From positions 96,760-160,759 of the forward strand of contig NZ_CADEPL010000002.1 of NCBI RefSeq assembly GCF_902829295.1: DNA of 64,000 nucleotides, given 5' to 3'. The stretch is from Vogesella oryzae. Lineage in GTDB: Bacteria > Pseudomonadota > Gammaproteobacteria > Burkholderiales > Chromobacteriaceae. Below are positions 44,814 to 53,737 of the stretch, piece after piece. The position numbers and the translations under genes were made by a program. The notes below the pieces were generated by a model. That model was not told the DNA's origin, did no database searches, and worked only from the letters and a program-made list of their open reading frames with translations. How positions within the stretch are numbered: position 1 is the first letter of the stretch; the number at the start of each line of letters is the position of its first letter.

Positions 44814-45598
44814 CCATCGACCACGAAACCGTCTACCGCTACGACGACGTTGTCAGCCACAGCACCCAGTATCTGCGCCTGACGCCGCCGGACAGCAGCC
44901 ACCAGCGCATCCTGTCCTGGCAGCTGGAGCTGCCGGTGGCCGCCAGCGAAAGCACCGATGCCTACGGCAACATCCTGCACGTGCTCACCCTGGACACCCC
45001 GCACAGCGAAATCCGCCTGCGCGCCCACGGCGTAGTGGAAACCTGCGACGACAGGGAGGACGACAGCGAGGCGCTGCCGGCGGCGGTATTCCTGCGCGGC
45101 AGCACACTGACCGAGCCCAGCGACGCCATCCGCGCGCTGGCCGCCAGCCACGCCGCCGCCATTGCGGCCAAGCCCGAGACTGGCCTCAGCGCACTGATGC
45201 TGGCCATCGCCGATGCCATGCCCTACACCAGCGGCGCCACGGTGGCGGAAACCACCGCCGCGCAGGCGTTCGCGCTCGGTGCCGGTGTGTGCCAGGACCA
45301 CAGCCACGTGTTCATCGCCGCCTGCCGCAGCCTGGGGCTGCCGGCGCGCTATGTCAGCGGCTATCTGCTGACCGACCGTGACGCCCATGTCGCCAGCCAT
45401 GCCTGGGCCGAGGTCTATGCCGGCGACCGCTGGCTGGGCTTCGACATCAGCAACCGCATGCTGCCGGATCGCCATCACCTGAAACTGGCGGTGGGGCTGG
45501 ACTACACCGACGCTAGCCCGGTACGCGGCGTGCGCCGCGGCGGCGGCAGCGAGGCGCTGCAGGCACATGCACGGGTAACGGAGGCAGACCAGCAATGA
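44804..45598 (+). CDS. Transglutaminase-like cysteine protease family protein
   Basis: A 264-residue protein. The N-terminal beta domain reads LTIDHETVYRYDDVVSHSTQ and the papain-like core carries the triad Cys163 (GAGVCQDHSH), His199 (SHAWAEVY) and Asp214 (GFDISN). This is the standard N-terminal-plus-core transglutaminase architecture. Bacterial members are thought to act as peptidases or amidases, not as cross-linkers. In Anbu clusters the protein accompanies ATP-grasp and alpha-E proteins. GCAGGAGGCAGC lies before the ATG at 44804 inside the GNAT gene, and the stop overlaps the Anbu start by four bases. Confidence 0.9.
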   Translation: MQLTIDHETVYRYDDVVSHSTQYLRLTPPDSSHQRILSWQLELPVAASESTDAYGNILHVLTLDTPHSEIRLRAHGVVETCDDREDDSEALPAAVFLRGSTLTEPSDAIRALAASHAAAIAAKPETGLSALMLAIADAMPYTSGATVAETTAAQAFALGAGVCQDHSHVFIAACRSLGLPARYVSGYLLTDRDAHVASHAWAEVYAGDRWLGFDISNRMLPDRHHLKLAVGLDYTDASPVRGVRRGGGSEALQAHARVTEADQQ

Positions 45599-46341
45599 CC
45601 TACTGTGTCGGCATGGTGCTGGACGACGGGCTGATCTTTGCGTCGGACTCGCGCACCAATGCGGGGGTGGATCACGTCGCCACCTTCCGCAAAATGAACG
45701 TGATTGCGGTGCCGGGCGAGCGGCAGATCGTGCTGCTCAATGCCGGTAACCTGGCCACCACCCAAAGCGTGGTCAGCCTGCTGAAAAGCCGGCTGACCCA
45801 CGATGCGGCCAACCTGCATACCGTGACCAGCCTGTACCAGGCCGCCGAGCTGGTCGGCCACACCGTGCGCGAGGTCATCGCCCGCGACGGCGACGGCCAG
45901 ACCCAGTCGCAAGGCGTGGACTACGGCTGCAGCTTTCTGATCGGCGGCCAGATCAGGGGCGAGCCGCCGCGGCTGTTCCAGGTCTACCCGCAGGGCAACT
46001 TCATCGAGGCGACGCCGGACACGCCGTACCTGCAGATCGGCGAGGCCAAGTACGGCAAACCGATCATCGACCGCGTGATCCGCCACGACACGCCGCTGGC
46101 GCAGGCGATCAAGTGCACGCTGATCTCGTTCGATTCCACCATCCGCTCCAACCTGTCGGTGGGGCTGCCGATTGATTTGTTGTGGCAGCTGCGTGACAAC
46201 TTCGACTTTGCGCCACGCCACCGCGTCACCGAGGACGACCCGTACTTTCTGGCGCTACGGCAGGGCTGGGGCGAAGGGCTGCGCAGCGTGTTCGGCCAGC
46301 TGCCGGACGCGCTATGGTTCAAGGACGGCGACCAGGACTAG
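45595..46341 (+). CDS. Anbu proteasome-type peptidase homologue
   Basis: A 248-residue protein of the Anbu (ancestral beta-subunit) family, the bacterial relative of 20S proteasome beta subunits and HslV. It starts MTYCVGMVLDDGLIFASDSRT; removal of Met would leave Thr as the N-terminal nucleophile. Further family blocks are RQIVLLNAGNLATTQ, DYGCSFLIGGQI, PYLQIGEAKYGKPIIDR and SFDSTIRSNLSVGLPIDLL. Structures of homologues show open, helical or washer-like dodecamers, and classical peptidase activity has been hard to show. It is the last gene of the five-gene cluster; a large hairpin follows. Confidence 0.93.
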   Translation: MTYCVGMVLDDGLIFASDSRTNAGVDHVATFRKMNVIAVPGERQIVLLNAGNLATTQSVVSLLKSRLTHDAANLHTVTSLYQAAELVGHTVREVIARDGDGQTQSQGVDYGCSFLIGGQIRGEPPRLFQVYPQGNFIEATPDTPYLQIGEAKYGKPIIDRVIRHDTPLAQAIKCTLISFDSTIRSNLSVGLPIDLLWQLRDNFDFAPRHRVTEDDPYFLALRQGWGEGLRSVFGQLPDALWFKDGDQD

Positions 46342-46345
46342 CTCC

Positions 46346-46383
46346 GCAACGACAAAGGGGGCATTGGCCCCCTTTGTCGTTGC
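46346..46383. terminator. Large 17-bp hairpin after the Anbu cluster
   Basis: GCAACGACAAAGGGGGC is followed by its perfect complement around ATTG. It lies between convergent genes. T-richness is inside the stem (CCTTTGTCGTT), so it could act for both strands. Confidence 0.7.
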
Positions 46384-46402
46384 TTCCACTCCCACCCCGG
46401 AA

Positions 46403-47293
46403 CTAGCGCTCCGGCTTGTCGCTCATGGTCTTGAGATTGGCCTTCAGCGCGTCGCTCATCGGCATTGCCAGCACCGTGCCCTTGGGCGGAATCGCTGTCT
46501 CGAACCAGTAGTGGTACAGGCGGGCAAAGCGGCCGGACTGCATCAGTTTGGCGATGGCGCCATCCACCAGCGCCTTGAAGGCCGGATCATCCTTGCGCAG
46601 CATGCAGGCGTACGGCTCGACCTGCAGCGTGTCGCCGACCACTTCCAGCGCCGCAGGGTTGGCCGCATTGGCGCGCAGACCGTACAGCAGGATGTCGTCC
46701 AGCGCCACCGCGGCAGCGCGGCCGCTTTCCAGCAAGGCCAGCGAGTCGGCATAGTCCTTGGCCGGCAACCATTGCATGCCCAGCGCGTGCTGCTCGCTGT
46801 ACTGGCGGATCACTTTTTCGTTGGTGCTGCCGGCGGTGGTGGCGACCGCTTTGCCGGCCAGATCGGCATAGCTGCGGATGTTGGCCGCCTTGTTCACCAG
46901 CACGCGGGTGCCGGCATAGAAATAGTTGATGGAGAACGCCACTTCCTTGTTGCGCGCCACATTATTGGTGGTGGAGCCGCATTCCAGGTCATAGCTGCCG
47001 TTCACCAGTAGCGGGATGCGGTTCTGGCCGGTCACCGGGATATAGGCCACCGGCAGGTCCGGCCGCCCCAGCTGTTTGCGCACATCGTCGATCACCGCCT
47101 GGGTCAGATCAACGGCAAAACCCATGATGTGATCGCCACCCACCACGTAGCTGAACGGTACCGCCGCCTCGCGGTAGGAAACGGTCATGCGGTTGCTGGC
47201 GGCGATTTTCTGCAGGGTATCGGCACGGCTGATGCCACTGCCAAGCGCCAGGCCGGCAAGCAGCATGGCAGAGATAACAAGCGGGGGTTTCAT
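46403..47293 (-). CDS. Amino-acid ABC transporter substrate-binding protein (GltI-like)
   Basis: A 296-residue periplasmic binding protein of family 3. The signal peptide is MKPPLVISAMLLAGLALGSG, then the mature start DTLQKIAASNRMTVSYREAAVPFSYV. Binding-lobe motifs: GFAVDLTQAVIDDVRK, LECGSTTNNVARNKEVAFS (arginine and threonine ligand loop of glutamate/aspartate proteins) and YLRKD-like CMLRKDDPAFK. It closely resembles E. coli GltI (glutamate/aspartate). GGAAAGGAAAGAAC precedes the ATG. No permease or ATPase gene is adjacent, so it must work with a transporter encoded elsewhere. Confidence 0.88.
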   Translation of the reverse strand: MKPPLVISAMLLAGLALGSGISRADTLQKIAASNRMTVSYREAAVPFSYVVGGDHIMGFAVDLTQAVIDDVRKQLGRPDLPVAYIPVTGQNRIPLLVNGSYDLECGSTTNNVARNKEVAFSINYFYAGTRVLVNKAANIRSYADLAGKAVATTAGSTNEKVIRQYSEQHALGMQWLPAKDYADSLALLESGRAAAVALDDILLYGLRANAANPAALEVVGDTLQVEPYACMLRKDDPAFKALVDGAIAKLMQSGRFARLYHYWFETAIPPKGTVLAMPMSDALKANLKTMSDKPER

Positions 47294-47543
47294 GTTCTTT
47301 CCTTTCCGGAGTCTGACACTGTCCCCCTGCCCAAAAGCCGCTCAAGTCACGGCATCACCAGCAAGCCTGCGGCGGGCATCCGGATGCCTGTTCCCTGCCG
47401 GCACCTGCGGTTTTTCCCTGCTGCCCGCCTTGCCGGGTTGCACACCCCGGCCGAGGCTTCTTCACTCTAGGTGTTATAGCGGCAATCTCCATGACACAGG
47501 TCAAATGCCGCGGCCTGGCGGCGAGGCTACGGCCAACGTGGAC

Positions 47544-50500
47544 CTAGCCCAGATAGCGGGCAATGTCGACTTCGTCGATTTGCTCCGGCTGCAGGAAGCG
47601 CCGCGCATACTGCAGGTACACGCCGGAGGTGAGAAACAAGTCGAACAGCACCGGGTCGATGTGCTGGCGCTGCTTGAAACCGCTGAGGATCTGGATGGCC
47701 TCGGACAGCGTCTTGGCCGGCTTGTACGGCCGGTCGGAGGCGGTAAGCGCCTCGAAGATGTCGGCGATGGCCATGATGCGCGCCGGTACCGACAGCTCGT
47801 CCCCGGCCAGCTGGCGCGGATAACCGGTACCGATCAGGGTTTCGTGGTGGGTGCCGGCGTATTCCGGCACCCGCTTCAGGTACTTGGGCAGCGGCATCTG
47901 CTCCAGCATCACGATGGTCTGGATGATGTGCTCGTTGATCTTGAAGCGTTCTTCTTCGGTCAGCGTGCCGCGGCTGACGCAGAGGTTGTAGACCTCGCCC
48001 TGGTTATACAGATACTGCGGCACGGTGAGCTTGAAGCCGTAATGGGCATCGAATGCCTTGCTGGGCAGGCGCTCGAACAGGTGCTGCGGCTTGTCGGCCA
48101 GCAGCTTTTCCTCGGCAGGCAGAGGCGACGGCGGCACATTGGCGCAGCGCAGCTGCTCTTCTGCCGACAAGCCCAGGCGGTCGTCGAAATGGCGCACCCA
48201 GGTCTGCTCCGCCAGCTGCTGCAGCCGCGCCACCCGCTCCGGCGCCATGAATTCGCCCCCCTGATTGCACTCGGCAATAAAGGCGAAGTCGTCCTGCAGC
48301 TGCGCCTCGCGCGCTGCCAGCCGCGCATCGGCAGCGGAGGGCTGCTCGCCGTACAGGTAGATGGCCTGCCAGCGCTCCAGCCGGGCATCCCGCAGCAGCA
48401 CTTCAAAGCGGGTGCGGATTTCGTGCAGCCGGTTGTAGATGGTTTCCAGCTTGGTCGCCTTGTCCACCACGTATTCCGGCGTGGTCACCTTGCCGCAGTC
48501 GTGCAGCCAGGCGCCGATGTGGAACTCGCGCCATTCGTCGTCGTTGCGGAAGTTGAAATCGGCCAGCGGCCCTTCATTTTGCTCGCACGCCGCCTGCGCC
48601 AGCATGATGGCCAGCTCCGGCACCCGCTCGCAGTGGCCGCCGGTGTAGGGGCTCTTGGTATCGATGGCACCGGCGATGATCTTGATCATCGCATCCATCA
48701 GGTTCTTCTGTGCCTCGACCAGGTTCTGGTTCTCGATCGCCACCGCCGCCTGCGCCGCCAGCGCCTCCATGAACGGCAGCAGCTTGCGGTCAAACGGGAT
48801 CAGCGCCTTGCTGTAGGTGTCGCGGGCATTGAACAGCAGCATCACGCCGATGATGTCACCCTCGCTGAGCCGCATCGGCACCGCCAGCGTGGCATGCGCG
48901 CGGATGCCGGCGGTGGCCAGCAGCTCGCGGGTATTGGCCGCCAGCGCGCCCGACTCGCTGGCCAGATCGTCGATAAACAGCGACTGCCCGCGACTGACCA
49001 CCTCGCCGGGCACCGTGCGACCGGCATCGCCGGACAGTGGCAGCGCCTGCTCCGGCAACGCGGCCGGATAGGTGTGCTGGGCAAAGTGCAGGTTGTTGTG
49101 TGCGTCCTTCAACAGCACCGCGGCACCATCGCAGCAAGTAATCTCGCAGCCGGCTTCCAGCGTGGTGCGCAGCAGCGCCGCCCGCTGGTGCAGCTTGCCC
49201 TGGGCGATGCCGCTTTCCACCAGGCTGGCCAGCTTCATGCGGGCGTCGGCCAGGCTGGCGATCATATTGCTGAGGATCAGCGTGATCATCACCAGTGCGA
49301 CGGCGATGCTGACCCCGACCGCATCGAACAGCAGGCCGGCAAAGTGGAACAGCGCCAGCCCGGCTGCGGCCAACAGCAGCGCCAGCAGCAATACCAGCCC
49401 GAATGCCAGCTGCGGGCGCAGCTTGAGCTGCCGCACCAGCGCCCGGTCCTCGCGCGGCATCTGCCACAACAGCAGACCACCCAGCAGCCACGCCAGCGCC
49501 ACCTCGCCCCAGATGAACCACCACGGCCGCTGCAGGAAGTCGCCATCAAACAGCGCTTCCATCAACTGCGCCTGGATTTCGGTGCCGGGCACCAGCTCCT
49601 GCAACGCGGTGTAGTGCATGTCGTTGAGGCCGGAGCCGGTCAAGCCGAGCAGCACCAGCTTGCCGCGCAGCATCGCCGCATCCACCTGTCCGTTCAGCAC
49701 ATCTACCGCCGAGACGTAGCGCTGCATGCCGGCCGCCAGCGGCGCGTAGTGTAGATAGATTTCGCCGTTACCCAGCGTGGGGATGGTGAGATCGGCCACC
49801 TGTAACGCGCGGATGCCATGCGGCCCGCTCTGCACGCCGATACGGGAGGCGCCGCTGCCGACGCGGAACATCTCCAGCGCCATCGACGGCACCAGCTGCC
49901 CGCTGACACCGGCCAGCAGCGCCAGCCGGCGCACGCTGCCGTTATGCGCCTCCATGCTCAGCAACGCCTGCCCCTGGCCGGCAGCCTGCAGCACAGGCAG
50001 GCTGGCCAGTACGTGCGGATAGTTGCGGACATACGGCAGCGGGTCGTTACCCTGCACCAGCAAGGGCACGCTATGCAGCCCTTCGCGGGTGGTATAGGCG
50101 CGGTAATCGAAACCGGCCGCGCCCAGCACCGCCGGCGCCTGGCGCAGCGCCTCAGCCAGCAGCTGGTCGTTGTCGGGCAAGGCGCGCAGCGCCTTGCCCA
50201 GTGCCTGCTGCGCGGCCGGAAGCCGTGCGGCCAACTGTGCCGGTGAGCTCTGGTCCGCCTCTGGCATGTAGATATCCAGCCCGATCGCGGCCGGCTGGCC
50301 GGCATTGATACTGCGCACCAGTGCGGCCAACCTGTCGCGCGGCCACGGCCATTGCCCCAGCTGCTTCAGGCTTTTCTCGTCGATGGCGACGATGGTGACC
50401 GGCTGGCTGCGCGGCTGCCGTGGCGACAGCAGCTGGTAGCTGTCAAACAGCCAGCCGCGCGCGGCCGACAAGGGAGAAGCCAGCAGCTGCACGGTCTGCA

Positions 50501-50669
50501 GTACCGGTGCCGGCAGGCGTTGTTGCCAGGACAGCGGCAGCTCGGAACCGAGTTGCAGCAACAACACCGCCACCAGCAGCAAGGCGGCGACAGGTTGGCC
50601 GCGCGAGCCGACCAGCCAGCGCCGCAGCCAGTTCTGTGATTGTTCGATGCCCGGAAATTGGATCGCCAA
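47544..50669 (-). CDS. CHASE2-GAF-HD-GYP signalling protein
   Basis: A 1041-residue membrane protein. One N-terminal helix leads to a periplasmic CHASE2 domain (about 75-400; VTIVAIDEKSLKQLGQWPWPR, GKLVLLGLTGSGLNDMH), then three membrane helices (about 405-490), a GAF domain (about 510-680) and an HD-GYP domain with AWLHDCGKVTTPEYVVDKATK and THHETLIGTGYP. Between the HD and GYP motifs is an unusually long insertion of roughly 190 residues. All key residues are present, so cyclic di-GMP hydrolysis is likely. The only start in frame after an upstream stop is TTG at 50669. It is the third gene after fecR and ompA-like genes. Confidence 0.9.
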   Translation of the reverse strand: MAIQFPGIEQSQNWLRRWLVGSRGQPVAALLLVAVLLLQLGSELPLSWQQRLPAPVLQTVQLLASPLSAARGWLFDSYQLLSPRQPRSQPVTIVAIDEKSLKQLGQWPWPRDRLAALVRSINAGQPAAIGLDIYMPEADQSSPAQLAARLPAAQQALGKALRALPDNDQLLAEALRQAPAVLGAAGFDYRAYTTREGLHSVPLLVQGNDPLPYVRNYPHVLASLPVLQAAGQGQALLSMEAHNGSVRRLALLAGVSGQLVPSMALEMFRVGSGASRIGVQSGPHGIRALQVADLTIPTLGNGEIYLHYAPLAAGMQRYVSAVDVLNGQVDAAMLRGKLVLLGLTGSGLNDMHYTALQELVPGTEIQAQLMEALFDGDFLQRPWWFIWGEVALAWLLGGLLLWQMPREDRALVRQLKLRPQLAFGLVLLLALLLAAAGLALFHFAGLLFDAVGVSIAVALVMITLILSNMIASLADARMKLASLVESGIAQGKLHQRAALLRTTLEAGCEITCCDGAAVLLKDAHNNLHFAQHTYPAALPEQALPLSGDAGRTVPGEVVSRGQSLFIDDLASESGALAANTRELLATAGIRAHATLAVPMRLSEGDIIGVMLLFNARDTYSKALIPFDRKLLPFMEALAAQAAVAIENQNLVEAQKNLMDAMIKIIAGAIDTKSPYTGGHCERVPELAIMLAQAACEQNEGPLADFNFRNDDEWREFHIGAWLHDCGKVTTPEYVVDKATKLETIYNRLHEIRTRFEVLLRDARLERWQAIYLYGEQPSAADARLAAREAQLQDDFAFIAECNQGGEFMAPERVARLQQLAEQTWVRHFDDRLGLSAEEQLRCANVPPSPLPAEEKLLADKPQHLFERLPSKAFDAHYGFKLTVPQYLYNQGEVYNLCVSRGTLTEEERFKINEHIIQTIVMLEQMPLPKYLKRVPEYAGTHHETLIGTGYPRQLAGDELSVPARIMAIADIFEALTASDRPYKPAKTLSEAIQILSGFKQRQHIDPVLFDLFLTSGVYLQYARRFLQPEQIDEVDIARYLG

Positions 50670-50724
50670 ACCGTGTCACCCGGCAGATGGGGGGTTAATC
50701 AGGCAGCCGGCGCACAGGGCCGGC

Positions 50725-51315
50725 TTAGCGTACCGACACCTCGACGCGCCGGTTGCGCGGCTCGTCCACGCCATCGGCAGACGGCACCAGCGGATCGCGC
50801 TCGCCGCGGCCGGTGACATCCAGCGACTTGGGCTGCACTCCCAGCTGGCGCAGCAAATCGGCCACCATCTGCGCCCGCTGCAGCGATAACGCTTCGTTGG
50901 CTTCGGCGGCGCCGACCCGGTCGGTGTGGCCGATCACCAGGATTTCCGGCACCGGCCGGGTGGCGACATCCTGCTTCAGCGCCGCCAGCGCGGTTTGCGA
51001 TTCCGGCGTCAGCTCGTCGCTGCCGCTGACAAAGTACAGCAGGTAGCTGGCGGGGCGTGCCGGACGGGCCTGCAGCAGCGCACCGTAGCGTTCAGCCACG
51101 CTTTCGGCACTGGCGCTGCCGGTTTCCACGCGGCCGTTCTGCTGCACCGCGGCGGTTTCATAGGCGTGCGAGATTTCCTGCTCGCCTTTCGGCGTGGTGA
51201 CGATTACCCGCCCTACCGCCCCGTCCGGCCCAGGCAGCAACACGACCTTATCCGGCGCCGGCTGGTACAGCAGGGCCGCCAGACCGACGGCAATGGCAAA
51301 GATGGCTGCTTCCAT
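50725..51315 (-). CDS. OmpA-family C-terminal domain protein
   Basis: A 196-residue protein with a short hydrophobic N-terminal segment (MEAAIFAIAVGLAALLYQP) that could be a signal or anchor. The OmpA-like peptidoglycan-binding domain occupies about residues 85-196: LLYFVSGSDELTPESQTALAAL, VIGHTDRVGAAEANEALSLQRA and GRGERDPLVP ... NRRVEVSV. The Asp and Arg that bind diaminopimelate (HTDRVG ... RRVE) are present. It starts three bases after the fecR-like stop and 55 bases before the CHASE2 protein; the three probably form one envelope-sensing operon. Confidence 0.88.
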   Translation of the reverse strand: MEAAIFAIAVGLAALLYQPAPDKVVLLPGPDGAVGRVIVTTPKGEQEISHAYETAAVQQNGRVETGSASAESVAERYGALLQARPARPASYLLYFVSGSDELTPESQTALAALKQDVATRPVPEILVIGHTDRVGAAEANEALSLQRAQMVADLLRQLGVQPKSLDVTGRGERDPLVPSADGVDEPRNRRVEVSVR

Positions 51316-51318
51316 GAC

Positions 51319-51789
51319 CTAGCTCCCCCCGCCTTCGGTTTCGATGATGAACTCGGTGCCGCGCACGCCCAGCGTCATGGTGGAGGTCTTGAACTGCACC
51401 GCTTCCGGCGAATGCTTGACGATGGCGCCGGAGATCGCCGACAGCCGCCCCTTGCGCAGCGTGGTCTGCATGGCGCCGGTCTGGGTCTTGTTATCGAAAT
51501 TGAACTTGTCCAGCCGCAGCTCGGACGAAGCACCGGCCGACAGGATGGTCTTGTCGCGCATCACGATGCCCACCGTGCTGGCAGCACCGGTCCGCACCAC
51601 GTCCTGTTCCTGCAGCTCGAAGCCGGGAACCGGCGTCAGCGTGGCCGCGCCACGTTGTACCTGTACCTCGCCGGTAATCGTCTTGATGGTGCCGATACCC
51701 GCAATATCGGCCAGTGCCTGCTGGCATAGCAGCAGCGCCAGTCCGCACAGGCAAGTGCGCGCCCAGCTACCCGGTCTGATTCGCATCAT
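51319..51789 (-). CDS. FecR-domain secreted protein
   Basis: A 156-residue protein with a signal peptide (MMRIRPGSWARTCLCGLALL, cleavage after ALA). The mature part is a single FecR domain: GTIKTITGEVQVQRGAATLTPVPGFELQEQDVVRTGAASTVGIVMRD-like block followed by STMTLGVRGTEFIIE. This stand-alone FecR form is not the iron-dicitrate anti-sigma regulator but a periplasmic module often encoded with CHASE2 or OmpA proteins. The start is 51789 or 51786; GAGGAGACA lies just upstream. First gene of the fecR-ompA-CHASE2/HD-GYP operon. Confidence 0.88.
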   Translation of the reverse strand: MMRIRPGSWARTCLCGLALLLCQQALADIAGIGTIKTITGEVQVQRGAATLTPVPGFELQEQDVVRTGAASTVGIVMRDKTILSAGASSELRLDKFNFDNKTQTGAMQTTLRKGRLSAISGAIVKHSPEAVQFKTSTMTLGVRGTEFIIETEGGGS

Positions 51790-51916
51790 TGTCTCCTCGC
51801 CGCCAGAACACCCCGGAAACTACGTCGGCAGGCGGGTTGCTGGCGCCCGCCATCCTTCCATCAGTCTATGTCACCAGCTTGATAATTCACCTTTTAAATG
51901 ACATGGCATTGCATGA

Positions 51917-51948
51917 AATAAAAACGGCCAACCCCGCAAGGTTGGCCG
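51917..51948 (-). terminator. Terminator after lysP, inverted pair of the repeated word
   Basis: On the minus strand, CGGCCAACC pairs with GGTTGGCCG around TTGCGG and is followed by TTTTTATTT. It is another use of the word as an intrinsic terminator. Confidence 0.85.
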
Positions 51949-51973
51949 CATAGCACTGCTAGCGGATACCGGT

Positions 51974-53443
51974 TTATACCCGGCCGGTCACCAGATCGAC
52001 TTCGTGCAATGCCACGACACGGGTGCGGTGACGCCACTTGTAGCCCAGCCAGAACACCAGGAACAGCGGGATGCCAATATAGGTAGCCGTCAGCCCCATC
52101 CAGTCGACGTGCTCACCGCCAAAGGCCCCGTAGTTCTGCCCCAGCATCACCACCATGCAGATGCCAAAGGCCAGCAACGGTCCCAGCGGGAACCAGCGCG
52201 CGCGATACGGCAGCTCGTGCAGCTCGCCACCCTGATGCAGATAGGCGCGGCGGAAACGGATGTGGCACACCGCGATTCCCAGCCAGGCGATGAAGCCGGT
52301 CATGCCGGAAGCGTTGAGCAGCCACAGGTAGACGCCCTTTTCGTCCACCAGCGAGGTCAGGAAGCACAGCGAGGCCACCACCGTGGTGGCGATCAGCGCG
52401 CGGCGCGGCACGCCACCCGCCGACAGCTTGCCCAGCCAGCGCGGCGCCATGCCATGCAGCGCCATGTTGTGCAGCATGCGGGTGGAGGCATACAGCCCGG
52501 AGTTACCGGCCGACAGGATGGCGGTCAGGATCACCGTGTTCATCATGCCGGCGGCCAGCGCGAAGCCGGCGCGCTTGAACACCAGCGTGAACGGGCTGGC
52601 GCCGACGTCTTCCATGCCGGTCTTCAGCAGCGACGGGTCGTTGTACGGCAGGATCAGGCCGATGATCAGGATCGCCAGCACGTAGAACATCAGGATGCGC
52701 CAGAACACCTGCTTCACCGCGCGCGGAATGGTTTTGGCCGGGTCGGCGGATTCGCCGGCGGCCACGCCGATCAGCTCGGTGCCCATGAACGAGAAACCCA
52801 CCACCATGGCGGCGGAGATGAAGGCCGGCAGGCCGCCGACAAACGGCGCATCGCCGGTCTCGAACACCGCCAGCCCCGGCTCGAACGCCGCCGGGCGATC
52901 GCCGTGCATGATGCCGAAAATCATCAGCGTGCCGGTGACGATAAAGGCGATGATGGTGATGACCTTGAGCAGCGAGAACCAGTATTCCGACTCGCCAAAG
53001 CCTTTCACCGAGATGTAATTGAACAGGAACACCACGCCGAGAAACGCCGCGCTCCATACCAGGCCCGGCACGCCCGGGAACCAGTAACCCATGATGATCG
53101 CCGCGGCGGCCAACTCTACCGCCACGGTAACCGCCCAGCTGAACCAGTAGTTCCAGCCCAGCGCAAAGCCGAACGCCGGATCGACAAACCGCGAGCCGTA
53201 GACCTGGAACGAGCCGGATACCGGCAGGTAGGCGGCCATTTCGCCCAGGCTGGTCATCAGGAAGTACACCATCAGGCCGATGATGCCGTAGGCCAGCAGC
53301 GCCGTGCCGGGGCCGGCGGTGGCGACAGTGGCGCCGGAGGCCAGGAACAGACCCGTGCCGATGGAGCCGCCAATGGCGATCATCGACAGGTGGCGGGCTT
53401 TCAGTTCGCGCCGCAGCCCGTTTTCACCGTAAGAGGTGTTCAT
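51974..53443 (-). CDS. lysP: Lysine-specific amino acid permease
   Basis: A 489-residue APC-superfamily permease with twelve predicted helices, taking up L-lysine with protons. The start, LRRELKARHLSMIAIGGSIG, and blocks such as LGWNYWFSWAVTVAVELAAA, FSFMGTELIGVAAGESADPA, LILPYNDPSLL and LLNASGMTGFIAWLGIAVCH follow E. coli LysP closely. In E. coli LysP also senses lysine for CadC, but no cadCBA is present here. A hairpin (CCCCGC/GCGGGG, near 53473-53486) lies in the leader. The terminator at 51917 follows the gene. Confidence 0.92.
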   Translation of the reverse strand: MNTSYGENGLRRELKARHLSMIAIGGSIGTGLFLASGATVATAGPGTALLAYGIIGLMVYFLMTSLGEMAAYLPVSGSFQVYGSRFVDPAFGFALGWNYWFSWAVTVAVELAAAAIIMGYWFPGVPGLVWSAAFLGVVFLFNYISVKGFGESEYWFSLLKVITIIAFIVTGTLMIFGIMHGDRPAAFEPGLAVFETGDAPFVGGLPAFISAAMVVGFSFMGTELIGVAAGESADPAKTIPRAVKQVFWRILMFYVLAILIIGLILPYNDPSLLKTGMEDVGASPFTLVFKRAGFALAAGMMNTVILTAILSAGNSGLYASTRMLHNMALHGMAPRWLGKLSAGGVPRRALIATTVVASLCFLTSLVDEKGVYLWLLNASGMTGFIAWLGIAVCHIRFRRAYLHQGGELHELPYRARWFPLGPLLAFGICMVVMLGQNYGAFGGEHVDWMGLTATYIGIPLFLVFWLGYKWRHRTRVVALHEVDLVTGRV

Positions 53444-53609
53444 TTATTTTTCTCCATGTGTGTGCGCTTTCTCCCCGCTTGCGGGGGTGCGACACCTTGG
53501 CGACATCCGCCAGAATTGTCGATACGAAAAAGCGACAAGGAGTTACAGCCTGCCGTTTCCGGCCGGTTTTTCAGCCCAAAGGCAAAACCAATGGCATTTT
53601 TCGGGTGAA

Positions 53610-53639
53610 ATTATGCAATTTGCAGCACCTGCCTCCCAA
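53610..53639 (-). promoter_or_regulatory. lysP promoter
   Basis: Minus-strand TTGGGA (53634-53639) and CATAAT (53610-53615) are separated by 18 bases. The leader to the lysP ATG would be about 160 bases. No lysine-riboswitch core was recognised. The rest of 53444-53788 holds only the terminator at 53738. Confidence 0.45.
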
Positions 53640-53737
53640 AGCCCTTTTCGCTACAAGGGAACCCGCCTTGACGCCCGGAATCGGTTTCATGCGCAGCGCA
53701 TGGATTGCACCTGCACGCGCCAGATCAAACCGCCAGA

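Noticed and set aside
53444..53640. Lysine riboswitch in the lysP leader
   Set aside because: A GGAGGCAGGTGC stretch recalled the first conserved block, but the remaining conserved blocks and five-way junction were not found.
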